From positions 16,007,691-16,071,690 of the forward strand of contig OZ023185.1 of NCBI GenBank assembly GCA_963995505.1: 64,000 bases of DNA, read 5' to 3'. The notes beneath the pieces were generated by a model that was not told the origin of the DNA, ran no database searches, and saw nothing but the letters and a program-made list of their open reading frames with translations. Both the position numbers and the translations under genes were made by a program. This stretch comes from Hypericum androsaemum. Lineage: Eukaryota; Streptophyta; Magnoliopsida; Malpighiales; Hypericaceae. How positions within the stretch are numbered: the stretch's first letter is position 1; each line of letters starts with the position of its first letter. Below are positions 1 through 11,520 of this stretch, in pieces.

Positions 1-200
1 GTCCATTTGCTCTGGCATCAAGCTCTCCGAAGCAACCAAGCTCAGCACCATGCAAATGGTGGTAAGCTTCACCACGAGAGTGAAGACATCGGTATAGTCT
101 ATACCATACTTCTGCTGAAACCCATTCACCACGAGCCTTGTCTTATGATGTTCAGAGTCGTCCGCCTCATGCTTAATCCTGTTACGGCAGGTCGATCCCA
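1..200 (-). pseudogene. Ty1/copia reverse transcriptase fragment
   Basis: Reading the minus strand, this stretch translates to a recognisable piece of a Ty1/copia reverse transcriptase. It contains RIKHEADD, then RLVVNGFQQKYGIDYTDVF, then KLTTICMVLSLVASESL and EQMD, matching the family's block that precedes the first catalytic aspartates. The rest of the polyprotein lies beyond the window edge or is lost. The usual proline after DVF is replaced, and the frame breaks upstream near base 200, so it is probably a dead fragment. The assignment rests on motif recognition by eye. Confidence 0.75.
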
Positions 201-304
201 TAACGAGAACACTAGTGTTACGCCTCTCGAGGCTGATCGAACACCACCACTCGTCCTTTAATCCGAATGATTCTCGAGCGTCTCCGAGCACTAAATCAAT
301 CCAA

Positions 305-541
305 TCAAGTCCCGAACCGTTTCTCAGGTTCCAAACCCAACAACAGGAGGTTATGGAACTGTTTACCAATAACAACCGCAGTAGATCGAGAAATGAGATT
401 ACGGGGTAACCCACGTACTTGAATATAGAAGCAGGTCGTAGTGAACTCAACATCAGGCCATGGGATGTCCGGGTTCCATAATTTCAGAACAAGATATTGG
501 TCAGAGATAGACCAAGGAGCATTATTAAGAGCTCTATTCAT
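305..541 (-). pseudogene. DUF4283-like LINE ORF1 / zinc-knuckle fragment
   Basis: A 78-residue minus-strand reading frame has the pattern of the plant DUF4283 domain found in ORF1 of L1-like LINEs and related zinc-knuckle proteins. It has RALNNAPWSISDQYLVLKLW, then WNPDIPWPDVEF, then a FYIQVRGLP core. The CCHC knuckle that would normally follow is not visible, so this is a fragment. It sits just upstream of the copia remnant in the same orientation; the two are unrelated insertions. Confidence 0.6.
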
Positions 542-1237
542 ATCATCTTGAGTTAAATGTGCTTTTACTAATCAAATTTGTGATAAAAGAAAGTCGGCGT
601 GAGTATAACAACAGACATAGAATCAACTTGGTATAATATCATGCTAGAATTTATATTTACAATAAAAAATCTTAAAATAATAGTAAGTAAAATTTTCACC
701 CTTATAAATAAAACTACCACTTGTAACGATAATTTGGGTGCACTTCGGAAAACTTATCAGGCGTCGTGGCGGAACTGCTACGTGGTACAGTCGCCTGCCA
801 CCATTCAATAATTTATTTATTTTATTACGAATGTAAACTTATCGATACCGAATTTGATAATTATAACGTAAATTTATCCTTAGACTTGAATGATCTGAAT
901 TTATTGATATATATTATATTTGTATAATGATAACGATTAGATTTATCAATAAATATTTGTCTCTACTCGAATTAGTCTAAAATAATATATATCTGAATTT
1001 ATCGATATATCGGAATATTTAATTTTTTTTACTTTTTTCAACTTATTTTGAAAATATATTATATTTTTACCTATTTTAGAAAAATATCTAAAATTTTTAC
1101 CCATTTTAGAAAAAATCCCACTAGGTTCTTTGGGTTTAGGAATCGGCATGTCCCTTAACATCCTGCCCCTCTCTCCTTTTTGAAATTAGGGAGATCCTAA
1201 ACAGAGAATAGCAGGCCAATATTATCATTTATCATGT
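542..1237. other. AT-rich intergenic stretch
   Basis: No gene is recognised. The stretch is AT-rich with long A/T runs. Bases about 738-795 (GTGCACTTCGGAAAACTT and what follows) closely resemble bases about 32560-32615 and the copy at about 43987-44042, so this short piece belongs to a dispersed repeat. Confidence 0.5.
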
Positions 1238-2300
1238 TGTTGAGGCACAAAAATAATCTCAAATTATCAACGTATTTTGAGCTCTCCGGTGCAGTCTCAA
1301 AGTGACCGGGTGACCGATGACCGGTATGGTCTCAAAGTGGGTGGTGTCATCCCAGAGAGATCAATGTCGGGTGATCGATGTTCGGTATCATCCCGAAGAG
1401 ACTGGTGTCGGATGACCGGTGATTGGTGTCATCTCAAAGAGGTTGCTTCCGGTCTTGAGTTGGGTAAAAATCGATAATGGTCTTCTCTTGGTCAAGACCG
1501 ATGATGGTCTCCCAATGATGGTCTCTCCTTGGTTGAGACCGGTGACGGTAGACCACCTTAGTTTATTGTCCTTCGTTGCCAAACATTCATCTTTGGTAGA
1601 TTGGCGGTAGATTTTGACTCGAATATTGGATTGAGCTGATTCTTTCGGCTATAGAAAGGCAACACAAATATCTATAACTATGTAGTTTACAATATTTTCT
1701 AATTCGAAGCAGAATGTGGTCAGAAATCTACTTCAAGATGAGCATACTTTGAACTGGTTCGGACCACTTCCTGTCCGCCTGGGTGATGCTCCTCAGTAAA
1801 ATGCTCATAACTTTCTATCCGGAGCTCAAATTGAGACGATTCAAGTTGCTGTGCGAAGCCAAGACATAAATCTACGACTTTATAATTTGTGAGGTCTTCG
1901 GATTCAGGGCGGAAGCAAGTCAAAAATGTGGACGGAAGGCTTAGCCTGGATGTCGCTTTGGCCTTCAAGGTAGGAGGCCGGAAGGTGATTTGACCTACAA
2001 GGCGGGAGGCCGGATGGTTGCTTTGACCTACAAGGCGAGAGTCCAGATGGTCACTTTGACCTACAAGGCGAGAGCCCAGATGGTCGCTTTAATTTTCGAG
2101 GTGGGAGACCGGAGGGCATTTTGACCTTCGAAGTGTCCGGGTGGATGTCTTGGCTCGTGAAGTGGGATGTCCGGTTGGATGCCTCAGTACGTGAAGTGAT
2201 ATGTCCGGGTGTTAAAGTGCAAAATTCATACTCCGGGTGTGTAGCAAAGGTGTTCATCTCCGGGTTCGTTTGCGTTAGACAACCCGTGTTCAGGTTGATT
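1238..2300 (+). repeat. 5' LTR of the 1238-6076 element
   Basis: Matches 5013-6076 from TGTTGAGGCAC to GTTCAGGTTGATT. Inside, near 1955-2130, lies a short tandem array of roughly 37-base units around TTTGACCTACAAGGCGAGAG, also present in the other LTR near 5735-5905. Confidence 0.8.
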
Positions 2301-3051
2301 TGGCACGCCCAGTGGGACTAAGGAGGGCGTCTGAGAAGACGGTCTTACTTCGCTCAACCAAGACAACCAATAACTTTGTTGCACCGGTTCCCTCTAAGGA
2401 GCCAACACCTTTTGCATCTCACTTGACACTAGGAGGAACTCATCTACTTCGGCTTCTTCCAAAGAGCCAGCTAAGACAAGCATCGTCTCGATGGAATCCT
2501 ATGCCTCATATGTTGCTCGGAGGAGCTACGAAGAGTTCTATAGACCCGTCGTTCCGATGGAGACATATGCCACCTTCGTCGCTCAGAAGTACTATAAGGA
2601 GTCCGTTTTTAGGCATGCGGAAGAAGAGCTACCCATCCAACCAACCTTCGTGCAACCTTAGTCCGGTCACATGCCTTTCGCCACGGCTCCACCATCATCG
2701 GGTGTGTTCCATTATGATCAACTACCAGAAACTCTTATGTATCCCTCGTTCCAAACAACTCCTTATATGGGGATGGGTCACGAGGAGTGAACTACTCGGG
2801 ACAGTATGAGACCGTAAGGGCAGGGGCTAAAAATGACCAAGCGGGATCGAGTTGTTACCAATCGGCCCTGACCCAAGGCTGGTCATGCCAATCTAGGATC
2901 TCCGCCGACCAAAACTCTTTTGAAAGGATGGATGTCTGCACGAATCCTTTGTTCGACTTAAGGGTTTCCAATCCTACCCCATTCCCCCAAGTCATGCATC
3001 AAGCACTGATGGACCTGGATGAGGAGGACAACTGTCATCCCATCAATCGAC

Positions 3052-3202
3052 AAGAAGAGCTCAATAAGGATGATGAGCTCGATGAGGACGACGTCAACCA
3101 ACAAGAAGAGCTCAATAAGGATGATGAGCTCGATGAGGACGATGTCAACTAACAAGAAGAGCTCGATGAGGATGACGAGCTCGATGACGATGATGTCAAC
3201 CA
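3052..3202 (+). repeat. 51-bp tandem repeat coding acidic 17-residue units
   Basis: Three consecutive 51-base units start at 3052, 3103 and 3154. Read in the plus frame, the first two encode EELNKDDELDEDDVNQQ-type acidic repeats; the third is diverged and follows an in-frame stop in the second. The array lies in the gag-like part of the LTR element. A cytosine run at about 3211-3230 follows directly and could be a sequencing or assembly weak point. Confidence 0.75.
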
Positions 3203-3499
3203 GCAATCAACACCCCCCCCCCCCCCCCCCGCGCGAGTACTTCTGTTGCTATGGTTGACATCTAACGAAGCCAAAAAAGAGAGAGGCCAAAGCCAACAAA
3301 GACCTCCCAGACGTGGAGGGAAAGGCTCGGGGGGCAAGGACGACCACCCGATAATGGTTTCCCAAAAGCTCGAAAGTCCTTTTTTTCGAGGAGAGCTGAT
3401 GACCCAAAGAAAATAAAGACTACCCCAAGACTCGGTGGACAAGACTCGGGGGGCACGGAAGGCTGCTCGATAACAGCATTCCAAAGGCCCGGAACTCTT

Positions 3500-4600
3500 G
3501 TCATATGAGGGGAGCCGATTATCCCGAGCGAGGGAAGATCGACCTTAAAATCCAAAAAGCAAGACTCTTGGGGCAAGGACGGCCGCCCGATAGCGATATC
3601 CCTAAGACTCAAAAGTTTCAACCAAGGAGAGCCGATGAAGCATGGAGGATCAGTCATCCTCGTATCAAGGTAGACCTTCAAGACGAGTCTGACTCATGCA
3701 GGTATGCCTTCAACCGGCTTGGAGATAAGAGGGTCATCCTTGAGCCACCAACACAAGATGCCCTCACTAAGACTCAGAGGCGTTGCCTTGAGAGGAAGAT
3801 CCAGAAGCGGAAGCAAGTCATCAAAGACCTTGAAAGATAGCTTGCAGAGCAAAGGGTTAAGTTGGAGGAGTAAAACGTCCTCCTAGCTCCTCCGCAAGTT
3901 AGACACCTACCAAACTGTACTCAAGACCAGGCCAGGGAGATTGAAGCTTCTAAGGCAAAGAAGTACATCAATGAGGTTCGACCAAAGGCACCCGCTGACC
4001 GACACAAGAAGTTGATCCGCAAGTGGGTACCAAAGGTACAAACTGATGTCCATATGAGAGAAGGTTGCCCTCAAGAGGATGAGAAGGAGATTGACTAGAA
4101 GGAAAAAGATGTCTCGGTCACTCTTGAGATTGGTTATGTAAAGTTTGGAGACTTCTCAGACAAGGTATCGATCAACAAGGCGTTCACCCTACCGGCCATC
4201 TTTAGGCCAAAACTCAACCAACCCAGCCTTTTGGAGTGGGACGAGAGTCAGGAAGATACACCTTATCCTCACATAGCAAAGATGTCCTCTGTCACTCCCA
4301 TGGTGAAAGCCTCTAATAGCGATGCCACCATTATGAGGCCAATCCAAAGAATGGGCGAATGCAAGAAACCTCTTTGTATCATGGTTCACATCCTTGGAGA
4401 GCCGATCAAGAGAGTACCCGTGGATGGCATAGGTGTGACGAACACCTTTTTCAGTTGCTCCTCAAGGATCGCAATAAAGAAAAGGAAGATGTCAGCCCGA
4501 CCGGAATGGTCATGACCAACCTTAACGGGAAAGGGCGAGACTTGATCTACTCTGGTCCGATAATCCCATCTTCCATCCACCAATGTCTAATCTGATGGAA
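3500..4600 (+). pseudogene. Degenerate gag/protease-like region of the LTR element
   Basis: Discontinuous plus-strand frames are interrupted by stops, for example near 3838 and 4096. One stretch (about 3505-3840) is basic and lysine/arginine-rich, as in gag proteins. Another (about 4231-4515) ends with LCIMVHILGEPIKRVPVDG, resembling the region before the catalytic aspartate of retroelement proteases but lacking a clean DTG/DSG. It is listed as a broken retroelement coding region; the protease reading is weak. Confidence 0.4.
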
Positions 4601-5012
4601 GTCAGGTGGGAAGGTGGAGATTATGATGGCCGATGCATGTCCATTCATCCCGGCCATATGCTACATAGAGGCGACCTTCAACGATGGAACCATAATACCA
4701 ACGTAGATGGCAGGTTTGCCTGGTGTGCAAGGTCCGTTAAGCGGAACGTCCTTTTAACCTAACGACCGATTAGTGCCACACCCGGGGGGCAAGTATTCCC
4801 CCTTACTTATGGGGAATGAAGTAATAAGTGAGGTGACAAGGCGATCAGAGGTTTTTACCTTGTCACCCTATAAGTCGGCCGGGTAGATGGCCTAGATCTC
4901 TTCAAGCTGCTCTTCTTCATTCTAACTTAGCTGATGGATGCCAACCGAAGATGAAAGACCACGTCAACACTTCTCGCCTGATCGTACCGAAGCGTTAACG
5001 TGCGGGGGGCAT

Positions 5013-6076
5013 TGTTGAGGCACAAAAATAATCTCAAATTATCAATGATATCTTGAGCTCTCCAGTGCGGTCTCAAAGTAACCGGGTGACCGATGAGAGG
5101 CATGGTCTCAAAGTAGGTGGTGTCATCCCAAAGAGATCAATGCCGGGTGATCGATGTTCGGTATCATCCCGAAGAGATCGGTATCGGATGACCGGTGATT
5201 GGTGTCATCTCAAAGAGGTTGCTTCCGGTCTTGAGTTGGGTAGAAATTGATAATGGTCTTCTCTTGGTCAAGATCGATGACGGTCTCCCAATGATGGTCT
5301 CTCCTTGGTTGAGACCGATGACGGTAGACCACCTTAGTTTATTATCCTTCGATACCAAACATTCATCTTTGGTAGATTGGCGGTAGATTTTTACTCGAAT
5401 ATTGGATTGAGCTGATTCTTTTGGCTATGGAAAGGCAAGATAAATATCTATAACTTTTTAGTTTTCAACTTTTTCCAATTTGAATCGGAATGTGGTCAGA
5501 AATCTACTTCAAGATGAGTATACTTTGAACCGGTTCGGTCTGCTTCCCGCCCGCCTGGGTGATGCTCCTCAGTAAAATGCTCATAACTTTCTATCCGGAG
5601 CTCAAATTGAGACGATTCAAGTTGCTATGTGAAGCAAAGACAAAGAACTATGACGTTGTAGTTTGTGATGTCTTCGGATTCAGGGCGAAAGTAGGTCAAA
5701 AATGTGGGCGAAAGGCTTAGCCTTGATGTCGCTTTGGTCTTCAAAGTGGGAGGTCGGAAGGTGCTTTGACCTACAAGACGGGAGGCCGGATGGTTGCTTC
5801 GACCTACAAGGCGAGAGCCCAGATGGTCACTTTGACCTACAAGGCGAGAGCCCAGATGGTCGCTTTAATTTTTGAGGTGGGAGCCCGGAGGGCATTTTGA
5901 CCTTCGAAGTGTCCGGGTGGATGTCTTGGCTCGTGAAGTGGGATGTCCGGTTGGACGCCTCGATACGTGAAGTGATATGTCCGGGTGTTAAAGTGAAAAA
6001 TTCATACTCCGGGTGTATAGCAAAGGTGTTCATCTCCGGGTTCGTTTGCGTTAGACAACCCGTGTTCAGGTTGATT
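5013..6076 (+). repeat. 3' LTR of the 1238-6076 element
   Basis: Direct repeat of 1238-2300. The sequence after it (GGACCGTTCGGTCC) differs from that after the left LTR, which marks the repeat end. Confidence 0.8.
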
Positions 6077-7019
6077 GGACCGTTCGGTCCACTTACTTGT
6101 GCAAGCGGAAGGTGGAGCTCCAGCGGTGTACTGCCTTACTTGTGCGAGCGGTAGGTTGGAGCTCGGGCGGTAGGCCTTGAAAGCGGTAAGGCTCGCTTTG
6201 GAGCCCGGGCGGTAGGCCTACGAGTTTCCGCTTTGAAGGCGGTAAGGCCCGCCTTTCACTTCGTGTTCGCGGGCGGAGGATAAGGCCGGGCGGTAGGTCC
6301 GATTCCGCTTAGGGGCTCGGATGGATTCGACGATCCCGCCTTGGGGGCCCGGGTAGAAAGCTCGTCTTGGTCTATGTAGGCGTAAGGCTTGGGCCCGTTG
6401 TGGGTTTAAAGACGGTAAGCTGTTTAGGCGATGACAAGCTTAAAATGAGCTTTTGCGTAGAAGGTTTGAGAGGATCGGGTCGGCTCGGCTTATATTTTCC
6501 TAAGTAGAGCCGGAATTTTCGAGATTCCAATAAGACTTTGGGGCACAGTTTCTTGGGCGACACGACCGGTATATTCCTAATCGAAGACAAGATCTATTCA
6601 TTTGAGGAAGATGGTTTAGATTTTCCTATTATAAGCCGGGTTGATTTGGAAACGAAATATTCACTCGGGACGGGATTTCTTGCACGGGAAGGTTGGAGCT
6701 AGGTCAGGACGTGCTATATAAAGCGAGCTCGGGTACCGGACATTGAAATCAACAAACACAACAACAAACTACTCTTCTATCTTTATCGTTTTTCCTTAGT
6801 ACGTAGCCTAGCATAGCCGGTAGCCTAGCATAGCTTTAGACCGACCTTGGGACGACCACTCCGGATCCGTCTCGGATTACTTGTTCTCTTTTCCCCGCAT
6901 GTATACCGCTAACCGCGAAGGAAATAGTTAAACCTAAAGGTTGTCCAATTTGCAGCAACAAGTTAATTTGCTCACGAAAATATTTATAATATATTGAACA
7001 TTTACTAATAATGATCCTA
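6077..7019 (+). other. GC-rich repeat-like stretch with a TATA box, LTR-like remnant
   Basis: Bases about 6110-6330 are GC-rich and contain several copies of GGGCGGTAGGCC/GCGGTAAGGC. Near 6714 a TATATAAAG box precedes a pyrimidine- and A-rich leader with a duplicated CGTAGCCTAGCATAGC-like segment. This resembles the promoter and R/U5 part of another LTR, but no partner LTR is in the window. No coding sequence is seen. Confidence 0.35.
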
Positions 7020-7560
7020 CTTTTTTCTTCCAAAGCCTACCACTTTGAAAATAATCCTAATTCCTAAATTTTACTGGTGATGGATTTTCTGCCAAAGTTG
7101 GTTCCAATAAAAGGTGAACAAGCTGGAAATGAATCGATCGATGCTTACAGCTGGCTCTCATCGTTTGTTGACGAGATCAACAAACTAACCTGTATTTATG
7201 ATTCCTTGCGACTTCGTATTTGTTACAACTTAATTTAAAAAATTGAACTTGAATTATTATAAGTACAGTAGTGTTTAATATTTTTGATGAAGTTTTATTA
7301 CATTCAAACTATACTTAAATCAAATTTAAATTAATTATTTTAATGAATGTTCCGAGCCTAGTGTATAAAAAATATGTTCAACGGGTCTGTAACGTCCAAA
7401 ACTAGAAACGAGTAATCTCCACCCAACTTTATCCGATTCCTCCATCCTGCATTCAGCAACCTGCCATTCGCACGCTGTTTTTTTTGCTAAGTCCAACGCC
7501 AATAATAAACTGACACCATTGAGGACCGAAGACCACATGACCGAAGTCCAACGCTGATAT
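7020..7560 (-). other. Orphan terpene synthase upstream region
   Basis: This stretch is a diverged copy of DNA upstream of TPS1 (about 11745-12265) and TPS3 (about 32720-33200). Shared landmarks in order are CCTACCACTTTGAAAATAA, GAACAAGCTGGAAA, GACGAGATCAACAAA, ACCTGTATTTATG-like sequence and GAAGACCACATGACC. No TPS exon lies to the left, where a minus-strand gene would start; retroelement sequence is found there instead. It is read as the promoter of a TPS copy whose coding region was lost. Confidence 0.55.
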
Positions 7561-7818
7561 TTATTTGGGATAATTAGAGTTAGATTTTTGATATTTTGTA
7601 TATTTGTCTCTTATCACTATCTTTTGACAATTAATTAAATTTTTTTTATAATTTAGTTTTATTATACTTTGCTGATGTCAGCAAATATTTTTTCATTTTT
7701 TTTCATAAAAATAACAAAAATATCTTTGAAAAAAATATTTAAAAATTTATATTTTTCAATCTTTAGATCTCACTATGAACACCAAGATCTAAACCTAGAA
7801 ATTAAAAAACAAAAAAAA

Positions 7819-7956
7819 TCCGACGACTCCCCGCCGCCAGTCGATGAAGAGGTTGTCCCTGGAAGCGGCTCGGTGGAAGGAGACGACGTCGCCTGCGTCG
7901 AGCTTCTTGTCCTTGACGAAGCGGCTCCAGCCCTTGGTCTTGACGAAGCGGGCCCC
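7819..7956 (-). pseudogene. B3 DNA-binding domain fragment (NGATHA/RAV-like)
   Basis: The minus strand encodes about 46 residues containing [19 protein letters not shown] followed by NLFIDWRR. This is the C-terminal half of a plant B3 domain of the NGATHA/RAV group, in which [14 protein letters not shown] and LFIDWRR are hallmark segments. The N-terminal half of the domain, the rest of the protein and any start codon are missing, and flanking sequence is AT-rich and unrelated. It is much more GC-rich than its surroundings, as expected of a gene fragment captured by a transposon or inserted in another way. No intact B3 gene is in the window. Confidence 0.75.
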
Positions 7957-8544
7957 AGCAGGAAGTTCAACCCAATTTTAGAAACCCAGTAAAGGGAATT
8001 TCAGAAACCCATGGTCTTGGCTCGAGAACGGACGACGAAACCTCATATGGTAAAATGGTAAGGATATAATACATGATAGAATACACTAACTAAAAGCAAC
8101 AAAATCAATTCCTATCTCATATGTGTGGATCAAATTTTTATTAATGAGCGAGATATATATTAAAATCAAAAGAAAGAAAAAGCTACATGGGATCCAAAAT
8201 CAACAGAATAATCTTTAGCTATCTTACATCATGCGAGTAGTCAAGAAAGTTTAAATGAAACTAAGGGACTCCCTCATCCAGTGGATACGCGATTGCAACT
8301 GTAGGACCCTATAACAAATCTAGCCATAGTAAAATCCCGTGGGATAAAACATACGACAGAAAAAAGCTCGCCTAAACATAAATGTTGCGAAAAGATCAAA
8401 TATGTCTTTCAAAGAACTCTTATTCATGAAATGTACAGGCAATCAAAGATGGAGCCAATAGACACTCGTACAAGAAAGGAAGAGGGAAAACAAGAAACAC
8501 TTCTCAAGCTCCTTGGCATAGTATCTTCGTTTCTTTTGGCAAAC
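7957..8544. other. TPS1 downstream flank and 3' UTR
   Basis: No gene is seen. Bases about 8405-8544 are conserved just downstream of the stop codons of TPS2 to TPS5 (for example 20417-20560), with shared TTTCAAAGAACTCTTATTCAT. This is the likely 3' untranslated region of TPS1. Confidence 0.5.
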
Positions 8545-11449
8545 TCATTCATAAATCGGGACAGGTTCCAATAAGAGACACTCGAGACGGTCTTTGGTTC
8601 CAATGTCCGGAGTGACACCATGTCCGTCGCCATTCCTGTAGAAGTATTGAGCCGCTCTGGCTAGATTCTGACAGGCTCCTATCAGGGCCGGCTCCGAGAA
8701 TGGGTATCCGTCTGAGAAATTTTTGTTCATTATCTTCCATGTTTTCTCGATTAAGTCTTTTACGTGTTCCCTCGCGACTTCCTCTTCCACTCCATTTTCG
8801 TTCATGTAACACTGGATCGACTTCATATTATCTCCTCTTGCTAACTCATCCTGTTTATTTACACATACATAAATTAATCAAACATCAAATCGGATGTCTA
8901 AGAATAATCAAGGAAATTTGTGGAGCCTCGCATACCTTTGAAGTGCCGAGGTCATTGGTGAGTCGAAGGATCATGCAAGAACAACGCACAATAGATGGAA
9001 ATTCTTGGATATATTTTAGTGCCTTCTCTGTTATATTGTCACTTGTGAGTATGTAAGTGACAATCAACATAAGAGCCCCACCAATTGAAATTACAGAGTT
9101 GTCCATATATTGCTCCATTGTTGGAATGTGTCCTCCGTTGTACCATTTTGATTCTTTCAAGTACGCGTTACAAAGATCTGCCCACTAAAAATTAAATAAC
9201 GAGGGTGACACATTAATTTTTAGTCTAACAATGAAATAAAAGACGACGTACATTTATAAGGTTTGATATTAATTACCGCTTTGCCAATATACGGAATAGT
9301 GTTAAAGCCTTGATCTTTGTGGGTCATGTAGCCAAGTTCATTGCTAGTATTGAATATCGCGAGGAGAACTGTCCTCACCGGAGGAGGGAGCTCATCGACT
9401 CTAGTGACATCCCACCTACAAAATCACAAAAAAAAAAAATATTTTCTAATATGTTCTAAAATTTCGTAATTTTCTTAAATCTTAAATGCCTTTTGAAGAG
9501 AAGATCTTTGAAAGTATTTGTCGAAAAATAAGCTCTAAAAGACCTGTTCACGAAATCGGTAGTGAGTTCCAGCTCTTCAGAGGAACCATAGACATCATAC
9601 ACATCATCGATCAAAGATATCATGGATGTGATCTTAGTTAACCCAATTCTGTAAGTTCCATATTGTGGCTCATGAACCATCATAGAACACCATAGGTAGT
9701 GTTCCAAGATCCTGTCTCTAGAAAATGTTATTTTATTCAATCCCATGTCTAACCACCACCTGAAAAATCACGAATTCGAGAGGTTAATTATGTAGATAAT
9801 TCCATATAAAAGTAATTAATTTGTGTTCACAAAATTAATTATCAAGTAATTATACCTAGTCAATTCCTTAACCTCTTGTAAATAAGTGGACTGAAGTATA
9901 TTGAAGTCCAATTTGGCAAGATCGAGCAAAGATTTGTTCATGTCCTGCTCTTGCTCGTATGTGTCTATAAACCATCTTGCCTCGAGCCTGTTTAGCCTCC
10001 AATGTAGAGGCACATCCAAAGCACGGTTCACTTTTCTGGCCCAGGTTTCGGGCAAAACAGAACCGGAAGCAAGTCTTGTCAATTGCTTGATCGCGTATTC
10101 TCTGTTCTTATTTATGACGTCTTCGTTTTCGTACGCCAAGAAAGAAGCGTCGTATAAAGTTAACAATGTTTTGACATCATCATTGAAATCTTCCTTGATC
10201 TCTCCATTGTCTATGAATTTCTGAAACACATCTGCGAGAAATAGAAAAAGGGAATAGACACGAACTCTTTTAAATTAGATCCCAAGACACGTATGGTTTT
10301 ACTAAGTTGAATATTTTCTATGGAAGTTGAATATTTTCTATGGATGGTCTTGCAAGAAAAGCGAAATACAGCTTCGAATGGTCAGAATCATCATGTTATA
10401 TCAAAATTTTAAGGTGTTTAGCAGGTAAAATTTAATTCATTACATAAATAACATATACATGTCTAAGCGACGTGGATTCTTCTGGTGTGATATAGTAAGA
10501 TGTTGGAGAAAACTATTTAATTTAAGATTTTTTTTTTGTTTATACTACTTGATGTAGAATATTTGAAAGGTGACAAAATTCTCCCAACAAGTATTTAACA
10601 CTGTTGCATTATCAAGTGATCGAACTTGGACATCTTAGTTAAGTTACAAATTTTACAAATTTAGCAAATGATATGTTACAAATTTTACATGTCTCCATTG
10701 ACCAACTCACGTATGAAGATCTTTCTTCTGCCTAAGAAAGAGAAATATGCTACTTGAATATCTCAGTTAAGGTAAAACAACTAACAAAAACTTGTTGGTA
10801 CTATTTAATTGGAGATTGTAAAGTAAGCATATGGAATAACCATTCACTACCTTCAGGAACAAGCAATCCTTTTTGTCTGAACAATCTGAACTTGAGAGCA
10901 ACGGTATAAAGATCAGTGTCGGTCCAAGAAGGATGTTGGGCGTCGTGGAAATAGAGAGAGTCGATTGCAGTTCTGATCTCCTTCTCGAAGTGATACTCCA
11001 AACCTAGTCTTTGGACGGAATCAATGAGCTCCAACTTCACCAATGGATTCTTCTCTCCTCTAAAAAGACTCTTCACCTCATATTTCAGTAGCTCAACTTT
11101 CTTCATGTGCTCCTCTCCCTGTAAATGCACGCTTCAAACCAATTAGGAGCTGAAAGGACGTAGTAGTATTGATGAGAAAAGGAGATATCACCTGGTAGTC
11201 ACTGGTGGATGACAAAAGGAGGTCGTAGTCCCAGACACTTGGCTGATAGTTTCCCGACCGTCTTTCGACGATCGGTTTTTCTTTAGTTGCATGTTTTAAC
11301 TGGGCGGAGGCCGAGCAGACAACACGACGGCTGATGCTGCTTCTCCCGCAACTACGGCAAGGGAATTTCTTGAGAAATATTGGCAATGGCGTCGGAATTA
11401 GGCTACTCAAGGAGCATGGGGCACCGGCGATAATAGCTTTGTTAGCCAT
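8545..11449 (-). CDS. TPS1: plastid monoterpene synthase, TPS-b family
   Basis: Seven exons on the minus strand: 11449-11192, 11118-10851, 10231-9856, 9759-9544, 9415-9277, 9184-8936, 8850-8545. All introns have GT/AG ends, and the spliced frame is open for 603 codons. Residues 1 to about 60 are rich in S/R/K with few acids, like a plastid transit peptide. RRSGNYQPSVW at 63-73 is the RR(x)8W motif of TPS-b enzymes. The RxR motif is R315-R317. DDVYD (352-356) and NDLGTSKDE (496-504) bind the magnesium-diphosphate cluster. The family ionises geranyl diphosphate to linear or cyclic monoterpenes; the product cannot be read from sequence. Length and exon number fit the family. TPS1 is the most diverged of the five copies and shares no near-identical block with them. 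Its exon 2 encodes the same peptide as TPS3/4. Confidence 0.93.
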
Positions 11450-11510
11450 TTTTTTCTTTATTTCTTACTTTGTTATCTGGTACCTTCAATCGGTCGAGGG
11501 CTATGGGGGA

Positions 11511-11520
11511 TACTTATAGT
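11511..11520 (-). promoter_or_regulatory. TATA-like box of TPS1
   Basis: The minus strand reads ACTATAAGTA about 62-71 bases upstream of the ATG. The same sequence stands at the matching place before TPS3 and TPS4. A short leader ending AAGAAAAAAATGGCT follows. Confidence 0.45.

Larger units (their letters stand above)
1238..6076 (+). mobile_element. Non-autonomous LTR retrotransposon with two LTRs
   Basis: Two direct repeats of about 1.06 kb flank a 2.7 kb internal region. The left LTR is 1238-2300 and the right is 5013-6076; both start TGTTGAGGCACAAAAATAAT. Directly after the left LTR comes TGGCACGCCCAGTGGGAC, a primer-binding-site-like sequence of the kind seen in plant Ty3/gypsy elements. 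The right LTR is preceded by the purine-rich GCGGGGGGCAT. The internal region has broken gag-like frames and, near 4370-4450, a weak protease-like stretch (VHILGEPIKRVPVDG). No reverse transcriptase, RNase H or integrase is seen, so the element would need another element's enzymes. The LTRs differ at many positions, so it is not very young. No target site duplication was found. Confidence 0.75.

Noticed and set aside
3149..3484. Minus-strand serine-rich open frame in the LTR element
   Set aside because: Its poly-serine run is the reverse of the GAT/GAG acidic repeat, and it spans the cytosine run; no gene signal.
9901..10224. Plus-strand open frames opposite TPS exon 3 (also at 21930, 30215, 41642, 53061)
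   Set aside because: Antisense shadows of the conserved TPS exon 3; serine-rich composition follows from the codons on the other strand.
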